A stretch of DNA of 64,000 bases from Halobiforma lacisalsi AJ5 (GTDB lineage: Archaea; Halobacteriota; Halobacteria; Halobacteriales; Natrialbaceae): NCBI RefSeq assembly GCF_000226975.2, contig NZ_CP019285.1, forward strand, positions 1,612,001 to 1,676,000. Direction: 5' to 3'. The notes below the pieces were generated by a model. The model ran no database searches. It was not told where the DNA came from and was given only the letters and a program-made list of their open reading frames with translations. Made by a program: the position numbers and the translations under genes. Each line of letters begins with the position of its first letter. Within the stretch, counting starts at the first letter, position 1. Positions 25,441 to 37,118 of the stretch are shown piece by piece.

Positions 25441-26679
25441 ATGCCCTCCAGACGCCGCGTGCTCGCCGGCGGTACCCTCGGACTCGCGGGGGTCGTCGGC
25501 GGCGTTCGATTCCTCGAGCGGCCAGTACCGCTCGACTCCGGAGCCAACTCCGCCTTCGACTGGCCGATGGCCCGATACGATCCCGCGGGGACCGGCTACA
25601 ATCCAGCCGCTTCGGGTCCGAGAGACGACGTCGAGATCGTATGGCAGCAAGATACGGAGACGCCCATGTACGGACAGACGCCGCCGATTCTCGTCGGAGG
25701 GACGCTGTACGTGATCGACCGCCAGTCCCTCGTTGCCTTCGATCGCGACACCGGCGAGATCCGGTTCACGCGGGACGGCCAGTACTGGTCGACGCCGGCT
25801 CGAGCCGCCGCGAGGGCCTACCGAAGCGACACGCTCGTCGTCAGCGGCCGGGCCGGACTGCTCGGATTGAGCGCGGGCGGCGGCTACGAGGTCGGGGATC
25901 GGTCGATCGGCACCGAGCGCTGGCACAGTCACGGCCGAGAGACCCAGCGCTGGTCCAGTTCGACGCCCCGTGAACCGTCGCCCGTCACTGTCGATGAGAC
26001 GGCGTATGCGGTCGTCCCGGACACTGATCGCGTCGTCGCCGTGGACGCGAGCAGCGGCCGCGTCCGGTGGGAGCGAACGATCGGCGACCCGCGGTCGATC
26101 GGCACGAACCGACCGGCGGTCCGCGACGGCACAGTCTACGTCTCGAGTCGCCCCGGTGACGTGGTCGCCGTCGACGCCGAGACGGGCGAAACGCGCTGGA
26201 GCGTCAGGCCCGAACCCCACGCGGACAGCGCGTTGCAATACCGCAACTTCCGCCCACCGACGGTGACAGACGTAGGGATCGTCGTTCCCGAACAGAAGGG
26301 CGTCGTCCTGCTCGATCCGAGCGACGGCCGTCTCCGCTGGGAGTACGTCCACGGAGGGAACGCCACCGACGGCAGCGCCGCCGTCGCCGACGGAACGGTG
26401 TTCGTCACCGACGGCGCGGGGTCGCTGCACGCGATCGACCTCGAGAGCGGCGAACGGGAGTGGACCGCCGACTACGGTCCCGACACGGACCCGGTCGTGG
26501 CCGACGGCGTCGTCTACCTCGGCTACCAGGTCTCCGAACTGGTCGCGATCGACGCCGAGACGGGCGACCGACGGTGGACCTACAAGGGAGCCACGTACTT
26601 CACGCAGCCGATCGTCGGCGACGGCACGCTGTACGTTCTCACCGACGACGGACTGTTGGCGCTCGAGGAGGCGACCTGA
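25441..26679 (+). CDS. PQQ-like beta-propeller repeat protein, exported
   Basis: A 412-residue protein with an N-terminal Tat-like signal (SRRRVLAGGTLGLAG) and no lipobox cysteine. The remainder is a seven- or eight-bladed propeller of PQQ-like repeats: LVAFDRDTGEIRF, VVAVDASSGRVRWE, VVAVDAETGETRWS, VVLLDPSDGRLRWE, LHAIDLESGEREWT and LVAIDAETGDRRWT each end a blade. Such propellers in haloarchaea are generally surface scaffolds rather than PQQ enzymes, and no quinone-binding residues are evident. The downstream membrane gene starts 2 bases after the stop, so the two are an operon. Confidence 0.88.
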   Translation: MPSRRRVLAGGTLGLAGVVGGVRFLERPVPLDSGANSAFDWPMARYDPAGTGYNPAASGPRDDVEIVWQQDTETPMYGQTPPILVGGTLYVIDRQSLVAFDRDTGEIRFTRDGQYWSTPARAAARAYRSDTLVVSGRAGLLGLSAGGGYEVGDRSIGTERWHSHGRETQRWSSSTPREPSPVTVDETAYAVVPDTDRVVAVDASSGRVRWERTIGDPRSIGTNRPAVRDGTVYVSSRPGDVVAVDAETGETRWSVRPEPHADSALQYRNFRPPTVTDVGIVVPEQKGVVLLDPSDGRLRWEYVHGGNATDGSAAVADGTVFVTDGAGSLHAIDLESGEREWTADYGPDTDPVVADGVVYLGYQVSELVAIDAETGDRRWTYKGATYFTQPIVGDGTLYVLTDDGLLALEEAT

Positions 26680-26681
26680 CC

Positions 26682-27461
26682 GTGTCACACTCACACGACC
26701 GAATCGACGGAGGCGACCGGCGAGAGTTGTCCGTCGACGTCGTCCTCTCGATGGCCGTCGGTCGGCTCCGGACGATTCCCGAAGTGTTCGTTCCGTTCGT
26801 CGTCGCGGGAATCGTTCTCACCGTCGTCGACGCGCTCCGACGATACGATCCCGTCCCTACTCTCGAGCGGGACGTTGCCCGGGAGAACGGCCTCTCGATC
26901 GACCTCGCGTACGCTGGCTATCCGACCGGCGTAGCAGGGACGAAGACGCCGCTCGAGTCGCTGGTTGGCCTCCACCCGGAGTATCTCACCTGGGGGCTCG
27001 CGCTGTATCTGCTTTCCCTGCTGGTGGTCGTCCTCGCGGGCGTCGTCACGATGGCCCGTGCGATGGATCGCGACGTAGGACTCGCGACTGTGGGTTCCGT
27101 CTTCGGGTACGTCCTCGCCGTCGACTTCCTCCAGCGGGGGCTCGGATCGATCGACGCGCTCCAGGGAATGGGCCTGTGGGGACTGCCGCTACTGGTGTTG
27201 TATCTCGCCGTCGCCGTCCGGCTCTTCGTCGTTCCGGGCCTGCTCGTTGCGGGCCGCGGTCCGAAGCGAGCGTTGCTAGAGAGTGTCCGCCGAACGCGTG
27301 GCCACGGCTGGACGGTCTTCGGCGTGATCCTCGTCGTCGGCCTCACCGGATGGGCGCTCGGGAGTCTTCCCGGTGGGACGTTCGCGACGACGGCCGTCCT
27401 GGCGCCCGTCCACGCCGTCGCGGTCGTCGTCCTGCTCGAGCACTCGACCGTCGTCGACTGA
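26682..27461 (+). CDS. Multi-helix membrane protein paired with the beta-propeller
   Basis: A 259-residue protein with about six hydrophobic segments (near residues 33-50, 105-125, 135-155, 165-185, 205-225 and 232-250). It begins with GTG 26682, 2 bases after the propeller stop, giving a histidine-containing start MSHSHDRIDGG. The build is like the DUF4013-type or glycerophosphoryl-diesterase-type membrane domains seen in haloarchaea, but no signature is firm. It is probably a membrane partner of the exported propeller. Confidence 0.7.
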   Translation: MSHSHDRIDGGDRRELSVDVVLSMAVGRLRTIPEVFVPFVVAGIVLTVVDALRRYDPVPTLERDVARENGLSIDLAYAGYPTGVAGTKTPLESLVGLHPEYLTWGLALYLLSLLVVVLAGVVTMARAMDRDVGLATVGSVFGYVLAVDFLQRGLGSIDALQGMGLWGLPLLVLYLAVAVRLFVVPGLLVAGRGPKRALLESVRRTRGHGWTVFGVILVVGLTGWALGSLPGGTFATTAVLAPVHAVAVVVLLEHSTVVD

Positions 27462-27503
27462 CGCGATCGCATTGCTCGAGTGACCCGTCTCCGTTCGATC
27501 ACG

Positions 27504-28532
27504 TTACGACCGGAGAGTCACGATCCCGCGCGGCGTCTGTGCCGCGAATTCCTCGTTCCACTCGATCCCCACGCGATCCCATCCGTCGCCGAAGTCGTCG
27601 GTGACGAACAGGCCTCGGTTGGTCACGGCGTAGACGACGCCGGGCCGACCGAGGGTATCGAACACCGCCCGGACGACGCCCTCGCCGGTCGGCAGGCCCC
27701 GATCCTCGAGTCGCTCCCACGGCCCGCCGTCTGCTTTGCGGTAGACGTACGACTCCGCCGACTCGGCAGTGTGCGCGCGTGAAGCGCCGCTCGCGCTCGA
27801 GACGAGGACGCGATCCGGGTCGCCGGGGTCGGGGACGACGCTCCAGCAATAGGTGTGCTCGAGTCCTCGCTCGGGCTGTCTCCAGCGTTCGCCGCCGTCG
27901 TCGCTCTCGGCGTAACCATCACCGGCGGCCGCGTAGATCCGTCCCTCGCGGTCGGGGTGGGTCGCGAGCGAGTGATTGTCCCGGCGCGATCCCTCGGGCC
28001 GTTCGTGCCACGTCTCTCCGCCGTCCTCGGTGTAGACGAACGCGCCGGCCTCAATCCCCGCGTAGAGCCGGTCGGGATCGAACGGGTCCACCTCGAGCCA
28101 GCGGACGTGGTGGGTGTGGGGCCGCGGCGGGAAGTACCACTCCTCGGCGGAGGGAAGGTCGACGATCCCCTCGAGGTGGGTCCAGGAGTCGCCGCCGTCC
28201 GCGCTGCGGTAGACGCGGCTGGGTTCGGTCCCGGCGTAGACGACGTCGGGGTCGTGCGGGCTCACGGCCAGCGACATCACGGCGTCGCTGACGAAATCGG
28301 CCCCAGTCTCGAGGCGTTCGAAGGTGTCGCCGCCGTCCGTGCTCCGGTGGAGGCCGTCGCTGAAGGTACCGACGAAGACCCGCTCCGGTGCGTCCGCCGA
28401 CGCGGCGACACACTCGAGCGTGTGGCCCTCGAGGCGCGTCACGGTCGTCCAGTCGCTCGGAACGGGGTCGTGATCCCCGACGGCACGACAGACGAGCAGG
28501 CGGTCCCGAAGTGCTGCGTACGCTGTCGCCAT
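27504..28532 (-). CDS. BNR/Asp-box repeat beta-propeller protein (sialidase-like fold)
   Basis: A 342-residue protein built from repeated Asp-box units: HRSTDGGDTFERL, YRSADGGDSWTHLEG, VYTEDGGETWHERPEG, AESDDGGERWRQP and YRKADGGPWERL. These form the blades of a propeller as in Ycf48/WD40-YVTN-BNR proteins. No signal peptide is seen, so it is probably cytoplasmic. No sialidase catalytic residues are apparent. ATG 28532 is chosen (MATAYAALRDR); upstream in-frame codons are not coding-like. The role is unknown. Confidence 0.82.
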   Translation of the reverse strand: MATAYAALRDRLLVCRAVGDHDPVPSDWTTVTRLEGHTLECVAASADAPERVFVGTFSDGLHRSTDGGDTFERLETGADFVSDAVMSLAVSPHDPDVVYAGTEPSRVYRSADGGDSWTHLEGIVDLPSAEEWYFPPRPHTHHVRWLEVDPFDPDRLYAGIEAGAFVYTEDGGETWHERPEGSRRDNHSLATHPDREGRIYAAAGDGYAESDDGGERWRQPERGLEHTYCWSVVPDPGDPDRVLVSSASGASRAHTAESAESYVYRKADGGPWERLEDRGLPTGEGVVRAVFDTLGRPGVVYAVTNRGLFVTDDFGDGWDRVGIEWNEEFAAQTPRGIVTLRS

Positions 28533-28712
28533 GGTCGACGTACGTGGCCCTCGTACAAACGAGGTGTGCTGGCGGCGACCCCCCGTGGCTCTCGGCAACC
28601 CGCCGACTCGACAGCCGGCGTGCAGTGCGTGCTAGCCCTGTCACCCTCTGCCGTTCCGGCAGGAGGGAGCTCTCTTATCTCCGAGCGCCTGCTCCCCTCT
28701 GGGGGACCAGCC

Positions 28713-28886
28713 ATGCCACAAGCACACCGACTCGACTGCGAGACGGAAGCCGCCGACTGTCGATTCATCGTCCAATCGGAGGACGAATCCGAGGCCATCG
28801 AACTGGCGAGAAACCACATGAAGGAGGTGCACGGCCAGGAGCTCACCGACGACGACCTCCGACACGAGCACATGGAGACCGTCTGA
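28713..28886 (+). CDS. DUF1059-type small protein
   Basis: A 57-residue protein matching the DUF1059 pattern: a cysteine-containing start (RLDCETEAADCRFIVQSEDE), a helix ending in ARNHMKEVHGQEL, and a short acidic end. The C..C and H..H spacing suggests a small metal-binding fold (inference). It is common in haloarchaea, with no known role. Its start ATG 28713 is preceded by GGAGGGAGC (about 28661-28669), which is too far upstream to be a normal ribosome-binding site. Confidence 0.8.
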   Translation: MPQAHRLDCETEAADCRFIVQSEDESEAIELARNHMKEVHGQELTDDDLRHEHMETV

Positions 28887-28978
28887 TCGGCGGGAACCGA
28901 CCCCAATTCGTTCTTCGCGACGGGACCGTCCGGCTCGAGCGACTGAATAGTTATATCCGCGCTGGGAGTAGTCCCCCT

Positions 28979-29800
28979 ATGTGCCCTGCTATCAAGAGCC
29001 GTGTCTCTACAGGGTCGGCTATCGACGACGTCGCGTACCTCGTCCGTTCGGAGCATCGGGTCCCGATTCTCGTCGCACTCGCGGCCCGGCCGCGGAGTCG
29101 GGCGGACCTGCGCGAACTGACCGGCGCCTCGTCGTCGACGGTCCGGCGCACGCTCCGCGCGTTCGAGGATCGTACCTGGATTCGGAGAACCGGGAACCGC
29201 TACGAGGCGACGCAACTGGGGACGCTCGTCGCGACTGCGATGGAGGAACTGATCGACCGCCTCGAGACGGAACGGGCGCTCCGCGACGTCTGGCATCTGC
29301 TCCCGGACGAGGAACGGGGGTTCACGATCGAGATGTGTGCCGACGCGACGGTAACCGTCGCCGAGCCGACCGATCCCTACGCACCGGTGAACCGGTTCGA
29401 GTCGCTGCTCCAGGAGACGTCGGCGTTCCGGTTCGTCGGCTCCGACCTCGCCCTGTTCGAGCCGTGCAAGGACGTCTTTCGCCGCCGGATCGTCGGCGGG
29501 ATGGAGACGGAGGTCGTCGATCCGCCGGACGTGGCCAGGTACATCCTCGAGACCTACCCCGACTACTGTTCGGCGCTGTTCGAGAGCGGCAACCTCACGC
29601 TGCTGGTCCACGACGAGTTGCCGCCCTATGGCATCGGGATCTTCGACGATCGGATCGCCGTCGGCTGCTACGAGCGGACCAGCGGCACGGTTCGAGTGTT
29701 GCTCGATACCGACGATCCGGCGGCCCGCGAGTGGGCTGAGTCTGTCTACGGGGCCGCCAGGCGCGAGGCGCGGCCGCTGATGGCCGAACCGGCGAAGTAA
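28979..29800 (+). CDS. Winged-HTH transcriptional regulator with C-terminal sensor (FilR1-like)
   Basis: A 273-residue regulator. The winged HTH is at the N-terminus (about residues 15-85): YLVRSEHRVPILVALA, RADLRELTGASSSTVRRTL and WIRRTGNRYEATQLG. The rest is the mixed alpha/beta domain seen behind such HTHs in haloarchaea and in FilR1, which may bind a ligand. ATG 28979 is chosen because TTATAT (28951-28956) lies about 26 bases upstream, the leaderless spacing. It stands alone, so its targets are not known. Confidence 0.85.
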   Translation: MCPAIKSRVSTGSAIDDVAYLVRSEHRVPILVALAARPRSRADLRELTGASSSTVRRTLRAFEDRTWIRRTGNRYEATQLGTLVATAMEELIDRLETERALRDVWHLLPDEERGFTIEMCADATVTVAEPTDPYAPVNRFESLLQETSAFRFVGSDLALFEPCKDVFRRRIVGGMETEVVDPPDVARYILETYPDYCSALFESGNLTLLVHDELPPYGIGIFDDRIAVGCYERTSGTVRVLLDTDDPAAREWAESVYGAARREARPLMAEPAK

Positions 29801-29838
29801 GCCCGTTGCGGCCCGCCGACTGCGAGGGTCCCGTCCGC

Positions 29839-30249
29839 TCACTCCACGACGAACGCTTCTTCGTCCAACCCGACGCCACCCAGTAGACACTCGAGCGCGG
29901 CCAGCGCGAGCAACAGCGCGGCGAACAACGCGAGCGCCGCCTGAGCCAGCCCGAAGATGCTGGAGGCGGTGAACAGTCGCCCGAACCCGAGCGTGCTCGA
30001 GCCGATCGAGAGCATCGCTAGCCCGACCGCCGCGACGCGCGGCCAGCCGACCGTCACGACGCCCAGCGGAAGCTGCTCGAGACGACCGGCCGCGAGCAGC
30101 GCCGCCCCGCTGACGACGAGCCACGCGAACGGGATCACCTCCGTCGGGGCCGTCGGCGTGCCGACCGCGAGGACCAGCAGGCCCGCTATCGCTATCGACA
30201 CCGCACCGCCGCCGGCGAGTCGGCGACGGACGCTCTCCTTGCGAGTCAC
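29839..30249 (-). CDS. Four-helix membrane protein, function unknown
   Basis: A 136-residue protein with four predicted helices (about residues 13-30, 38-55, 67-84 and 95-122) and a short acidic C-terminus. It starts MTRKESVRRRLAGGG, with positive residues expected inside the cell. No family is recognised. It is convergent with the HTH regulator gene. Confidence 0.7.
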   Translation of the reverse strand: MTRKESVRRRLAGGGAVSIAIAGLLVLAVGTPTAPTEVIPFAWLVVSGAALLAAGRLEQLPLGVVTVGWPRVAAVGLAMLSIGSSTLGFGRLFTASSIFGLAQAALALFAALLLALAALECLLGGVGLDEEAFVVE

Positions 30250-30346
30250 GGTGGCTCCGTTTCGCGGCCCGGTGGGTAACGGTTCGGGTTTCCGCGCGAA
30301 AATAGACGATCGGCTCGCCGGAGTATCAGACGGACTGCCGTCCGTC

Positions 30347-33316
<2,970 letters not shown>

Positions 33317-33513
33317 GTTTCGGCGACGAGTGGGGATGGCTCGATCGTCCGACGCGGTGCTCGATTCATCGTCTGCAGTCAGTGGTCGGAGGGACTTAAC
33401 GGGTCTGAAAGCCCAACACCATGCTGTGTGCTAGCAATTTAATGGCGGATAGCTAACCGCTCGAGGGATCGACCGGACCAAAGTGTCTTCGGACGGAAGC
33501 ACCAACGGGACGT
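33317..33513. promoter_or_regulatory. Divergent intergenic region upstream of uvrA
   Basis: 197 bases between uvrA (leftward) and the coiled-coil protein gene (rightward). An AT-rich patch with TAGCAATTTAATGG (about 33431-33444) is the only strong candidate core promoter and is better placed for the rightward gene, though at 70 bases it would give a leader. No LexA-like or other repair operator was recognised. Confidence 0.35.
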
Positions 33514-34137
33514 ATGGACGACGACGGGGACGCAGCTCCCGATCACGATCCCGATTCGGACGCCGACGTCGACGCCGATGCCTCCGACGCTACGAGCGAC
33601 GAGACCGACTCGAACCCCTCGCTCTCGGTCGACGAACTCGTCGACTACTGTCACACCCAGGCCGGCCTCCTCTCCGGACGGGTCGATACGATGGCCACCG
33701 AAGCCGACGCCCTGCTCGACGAGATCGACGAACGGACCGCGGAGATCCGATCCCGCCTCGAGGACCTGCCGGACGACGTCGAGGCGACCGAGCGCCCGCC
33801 GTCGACGACCGCGCCAGCCAGCGGCGAGAGCGACGTCGACCTCGAGGCCATCGAGGCACTCCAGGACGAACTCGAGGAAAAACAGCTGCTCGCCGAGGCC
33901 AAGCACACGCGGATGCAGGCGTTCCAGGAACTGGCGGCCGACTACACCGAACTCGCGGCCGATCTGGCGACAGACGTCGAGTCGGGCCGGGATGCGATCC
34001 GGCGCGTCGTCGAGTTCGAGGCCGACAACGACGCGCCCGCGTACTTCGAGGAGCAGGACCGGACGACGCTGCTCGAGATGGCGGCCGAGGCGGACGATAC
34101 GGACGGCGACGCCTCGACCGACGACGGAACCGAGTAA
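33514..34137 (+). CDS. Acidic coiled-coil protein of haloarchaea, function unknown
   Basis: A 207-residue, highly acidic protein with no signal or membrane segment. The first 35 residues are nearly all Asp, Ala and Ser. Then come two long helical stretches with coiled-coil character: about 36-85 (ELVDYCHTQAGLLSGRVDTM) and 110-185 (EALQDELEEKQLLAEAKHTRM). The tail is acidic again. It may be a structural or adaptor protein. It ends 7 bases before the stop of the broken aminotransferase on the other strand. Confidence 0.7.
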   Translation: MDDDGDAAPDHDPDSDADVDADASDATSDETDSNPSLSVDELVDYCHTQAGLLSGRVDTMATEADALLDEIDERTAEIRSRLEDLPDDVEATERPPSTTAPASGESDVDLEAIEALQDELEEKQLLAEAKHTRMQAFQELAADYTELAADLATDVESGRDAIRRVVEFEADNDAPAYFEEQDRTTLLEMAAEADDTDGDASTDDGTE

Positions 34138-34143
34138 CCGCCG

Positions 34144-34457
34144 CTACCACGCCGGCGACAGCGCCTCGAGGACCCGGTCGACCTCCTCGCGGGTGTTGAA
34201 CGCGTGCAGCGAGACCCGGATCGCCTCGGGGGTCGGGAGCGACCGGACGACCACGTCCGACTCGGCGACCCGATCGACGGTCCGCTCGGGTTCGTCGACC
34301 GCGACGGTGACCAGTCCCGACTCGAACTCCCGCGGACTCGCCAGGTTCTCGGCCGGCGCTCGGAACTCGTGGTCCTCGAGCGCCTCCCGTGCGGCGTTGA
34401 CGACAGGACGGGGACTCGGTCCGCCCGCACCCCAGTTGCAGTAGGTTGTCGACTCGA
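34144..34457 (-). pseudogene. Class V aminotransferase remnant (front and tail joined, middle deleted, 5' end cut off by the island)
   Basis: Read leftward, the open frame gives two pieces of one PLP-dependent class V aminotransferase. The piece nearest the island (about 34354-34449) is TTYCNWGAGGPSPRPVV plus EALEDHEF, which is the N-terminal substrate region (residues about 16-45 of such enzymes). It joins directly, at about 34342-34353, to LASPREFESGLVTVAVDEPE and ends in AFNTREEVDRVLEALSP, the C-terminal end. The roughly 290-residue core with the PLP lysine is gone. The first 15 codons lie 5.2 kb away at 39646-39690 (MDPIEIRETIPALE). So the gene has suffered an internal deletion and an insertion and cannot make an active enzyme. 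Confidence 0.82.
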
Positions 34458-35343
34458 AACGCTATCGGCTCGGCACCTACGTCCGGCTGTACGACGACGT
34501 CCACGCGACCGGCACGATCGTCGACCGCGTGATGGCCGAGGCCAACCAGTACGACGTACTCCGGCGGGTCGAAGCCGTCTGTGACGAACTCGAGCACGAC
34601 CTCGAGAGCTACCAGTCGATGCTGCGGTACCTCAGCGACGTCCGCCAGTTCTACGACCATCTCGTCACCCGCCACGGCGCGGCGTTCAACCCGGCCGAGA
34701 ACGTCGACCATGCGGAAATCTGGGACCCGACGAACCGGACAACCCGATACTCACCAGCGAGCAAGTCAGCGAGCTGTACGCGCCCGCCGAGACGCCAGCC
34801 GAACGCGTACTCGTCCTCGCGGTGTGTGCATGGGACCTGCGGCGCAACGAGGTCGCGTCGTTGCACGACTCACCGTTCGAACGCGACGGCGACGATCCAC
34901 ATATCACGTTCGACGAGCGCAAGAACGGGCCGGGCACGGTCGCGCTGATTTATAGGGGAGAGGCGTTGTCGGAGCGGATCGATCAACTCGAGCGTCGCGA
35001 GGAGTGGTCGGGCTATCTGTTCCCCTCGCGGCAGTCCACAACCGGCCATATCACGGGTGGCACCGTCCAGGCGCGGTTCAAACGACTGGCCGAACAGGTA
35101 AACGTCCGGGTATACGGGGAGGAACCGACCTCGAAGATGGGCCGGCGGTTCTGGTACACGATGTACAACCAGGCGATGAACGACCTGCTCAAGAATCTCG
35201 ACGTGATCGCTGCTGAACGGGGGAGTAGCGATCCGTCTGTGGTCCTGAAAAACTACCTCTCGGAGTACGAACGCCGAGAGTATCGACGCGAGTTCATGCG
35301 GAAACGGCTTGTAGAGGTGTTCGCATGGACTGATCGAATTTAA
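34458..35343 (+). pseudogene. Haloarchaeal tyrosine recombinase/integrase, frameshifted and 5' truncated
   Basis: Two frames together give one integrase-like protein. The first (to about 34730) contains VEAVCDELEHDLESYQS and FYDHLVTRHGAAFNP, the core-binding region. A shift near 34725-34735 leads into the second, which reads DNPILTSEQVSELY, then CAWDLRRNEVASLH with the first catalytic arginine, ERKNGPGTVALIY, and MGRRFWYTMYNQAMNDLL. The latter stretch replaces the usual HxxR box of haloarchaeal relatives, and a tyrosine occurs in VVLKNYLSEYERREYRREFM. The frame has no good start codon: it begins at the island edge. The shift and the missing N-terminus make it a pseudogene, barring a sequencing error at the shift. 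Confidence 0.75.
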
Positions 35344-35756
35344 CACTCAGAATAGGTATGTGAATCAGAAAACATTGTACTCTCTGGTTCAATCCGAAAT
35401 ATCGGACTGATACAGGGTTCTTCTTCTGAAATATGCTCGGAAATATTCATTTCCCGTGTAGTGGTTAACTCTTCAATAGTAACCTCCACAGTGTACGTTC
35501 CTGGTTCGTGAGGCGGAATCTCTACGCCTTCTCTAATATTTGGAGGAATGTGTGTCTCTTCATTATATACTGTTTCATCGTTGTGGATCCGTACAGTTGC
35601 AGTGTACTCCTCGTTAGTATTATTATCAATATCGACCTGATCCACTATACCAAGGGTGTCTTGGTTTGAAAATTCAGTACAACCAGCAAGTCCTCCTATC
35701 AAAACTACTGCAACGGATATCACCTGACGCCTGAAGGGCATATATGGATTACTCAT
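35340..35756 (-). CDS. Small lipoprotein in the AT-rich island, function unknown
   Basis: A 138-residue protein with an N-terminal signal and lipobox GGLAGC (lipid cysteine near residue 26). The mature part has Ig- or beta-sandwich-like stretches: EYTATVRIHNDETVY, IPPNIREGVEIPPHEPG and YTVEVTIEEL. This pattern is common in haloarchaeal surface lipoproteins. The start ATG 35756 lies about 30 bases after an AT-rich TTTAATAAAT element; ATG 35741 is an alternative. Codons are AT-rich compared with the neighbourhood, a sign of transfer. Its stop overlaps that of the integrase remnant. Confidence 0.7.
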   Translation of the reverse strand: MSNPYMPFRRQVISVAVVLIGGLAGCTEFSNQDTLGIVDQVDIDNNTNEEYTATVRIHNDETVYNEETHIPPNIREGVEIPPHEPGTYTVEVTIEELTTTREMNISEHISEEEPCISPIFRIEPESTMFSDSHTYSEC

Positions 35757-35823
35757 CTAAATCTATGTGTTACTCCACATCAATTTATTAAATTCCTGGA
35801 GTGAAATACCCTTGGATACTCAA

Positions 35824-37041
35824 TTAGTTACCAGACAACAGTTCATGAGCATCCTGGGCAAGTTCCATAAGGGCTTGGGCAGTTCGGTAGTGCACGTATG
35901 ACCTCTTACGATAGTGATCTGTCCCGTAAATATCAAAATCACGAAGGCATTGGTTCCCTTCGCCCAATTCCATCTTCGCAACATTCAGAATTGGTAGAGC
36001 AATCAGTGACTCTGCACTACTTGCCATTTGATTGAATTCATCCGTAGTGAGTTCCTGCTCTACAGTTAGTGTATCTCGATCTTTTGCGTTCAGATCGTCT
36101 GAAGCCACTAGCGCCGAGGCGTCAATATAGGTCCGTGCATAAAGCAAGTCCAGCAATGCTAAACCGATGTATTCCTGCTCGTATCTCTCCCTTGCTCGCT
36201 CGAAATATACTTCAGCGTTTTCAAGCACATAGCTGGCGTGATCACCGTCATGAGAGACACCACTCAGCCTCGTCGAGATGGCCTTAGAGAAGCGTTCATA
36301 CTGATCTCGAATGTTGGACTCATAGTCAGATCCATTGTGGTCAGCAGAGTCAACCGCTTCCTGGAAGATTTTCGCGTCATGCAGGTTGCCACGGGCGAAT
36401 TCAAGTCCCGATTCAGCATACATCGCTCGTGTTTCGTTATCCAAATTATTATTTTCTAATATTTTTGGGACTTGGTTGGACCACGTCTGGGAAGAAATTA
36501 AACTCCGCTCAATCTCTGAAGCTTTTGCAAGCGCTTCAGGAAGCGATTCTCCAGTATAAGCGAGTCGGGATTGATGTGAATCAATCTTATCTTTTAGTGA
36601 TTCTGTATGTTGGGGGAGTCGTTCTCTGTCTAGTTCATCGGCGCGAGCTCTCTGCTGTGCGATACTTCCTGCAGCAAGCGCTGCAGCCGAACGATATGCA
36701 ACTAGGCGCCTAAATGGATCATCTAACTTTTCAGCAATATCAACATTTGCTTTGGCTTGCTCACCAAACTCACTCGATTCAACTGTAGATATTTCTGCTG
36801 CTTGAGATTGGGCATGTTCGATGTGAGAATCTGTAATATCGATTGCAAGATCTAGTGCATCAACTTCACAGCATTGGCTCTCTTCAGGTGTAATTCCTCC
36901 CGGTGGTTCATCAAACTCACAATCGCTGGAATCTGAGCGGTAGTAACAAAAAGCAGATATCATTCGGAGTTGGTGTTCTGACTCATTTTCGAACGTCGTT
37001 TGACCGCTTGATAAGTAGTAGTACCCGCGTTCGACTTCTCT
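35824..37041 (-). pseudogene. C-terminal two thirds of a Tat-exported protein, split by an IS element
   Basis: Read leftward from the IS edge, the frame continues directly from the part at 38693-39373: after the shared 10-bp duplication it reads REVERGYYYLSSGQTT and then MISAFCYYRSDSS. From ATG 36963 a 379-residue fragment could still be made on its own. It is rich in alpha helices with coiled-coil character (SSEFGEQAKANVDIAEKL, EIERSLISSQTW), has a cysteine pair QCCEVDAL near its front, and has no membrane helix. No family is recognised. Codon use is AT-rich. Without the IS, both parts make one protein of about 632 residues. Confidence 0.78.
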
Positions 37042-37051
37042 ATTAGCACCC

Positions 37052-37087
37052 CATTCGTTCTAGTTTAGCCATTCGTTCTAGTTTAGC
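37052..37087. repeat. Tandem duplication of the IS left terminal repeat
   Basis: CATTCGTTCTAGTTTAGC occurs twice back to back without change (37052-37069 and 37070-37087). Only the outer copy touches the 10-bp target duplication. A doubled end may come from slippage or from aberrant transposition, and could offer two cutting positions for transposase. Confidence 0.85.
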
Positions 37088-37118
37088 AGAGTGTAGCGCC
37101 GTCTGACTAGATATCGTT

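Noticed and set aside
37052-37087. CRISPR-like repeat unit
   Set aside because: The two 18-bp copies are directly adjacent with no spacer and match the IS end; this is a duplicated terminal repeat, not a CRISPR.
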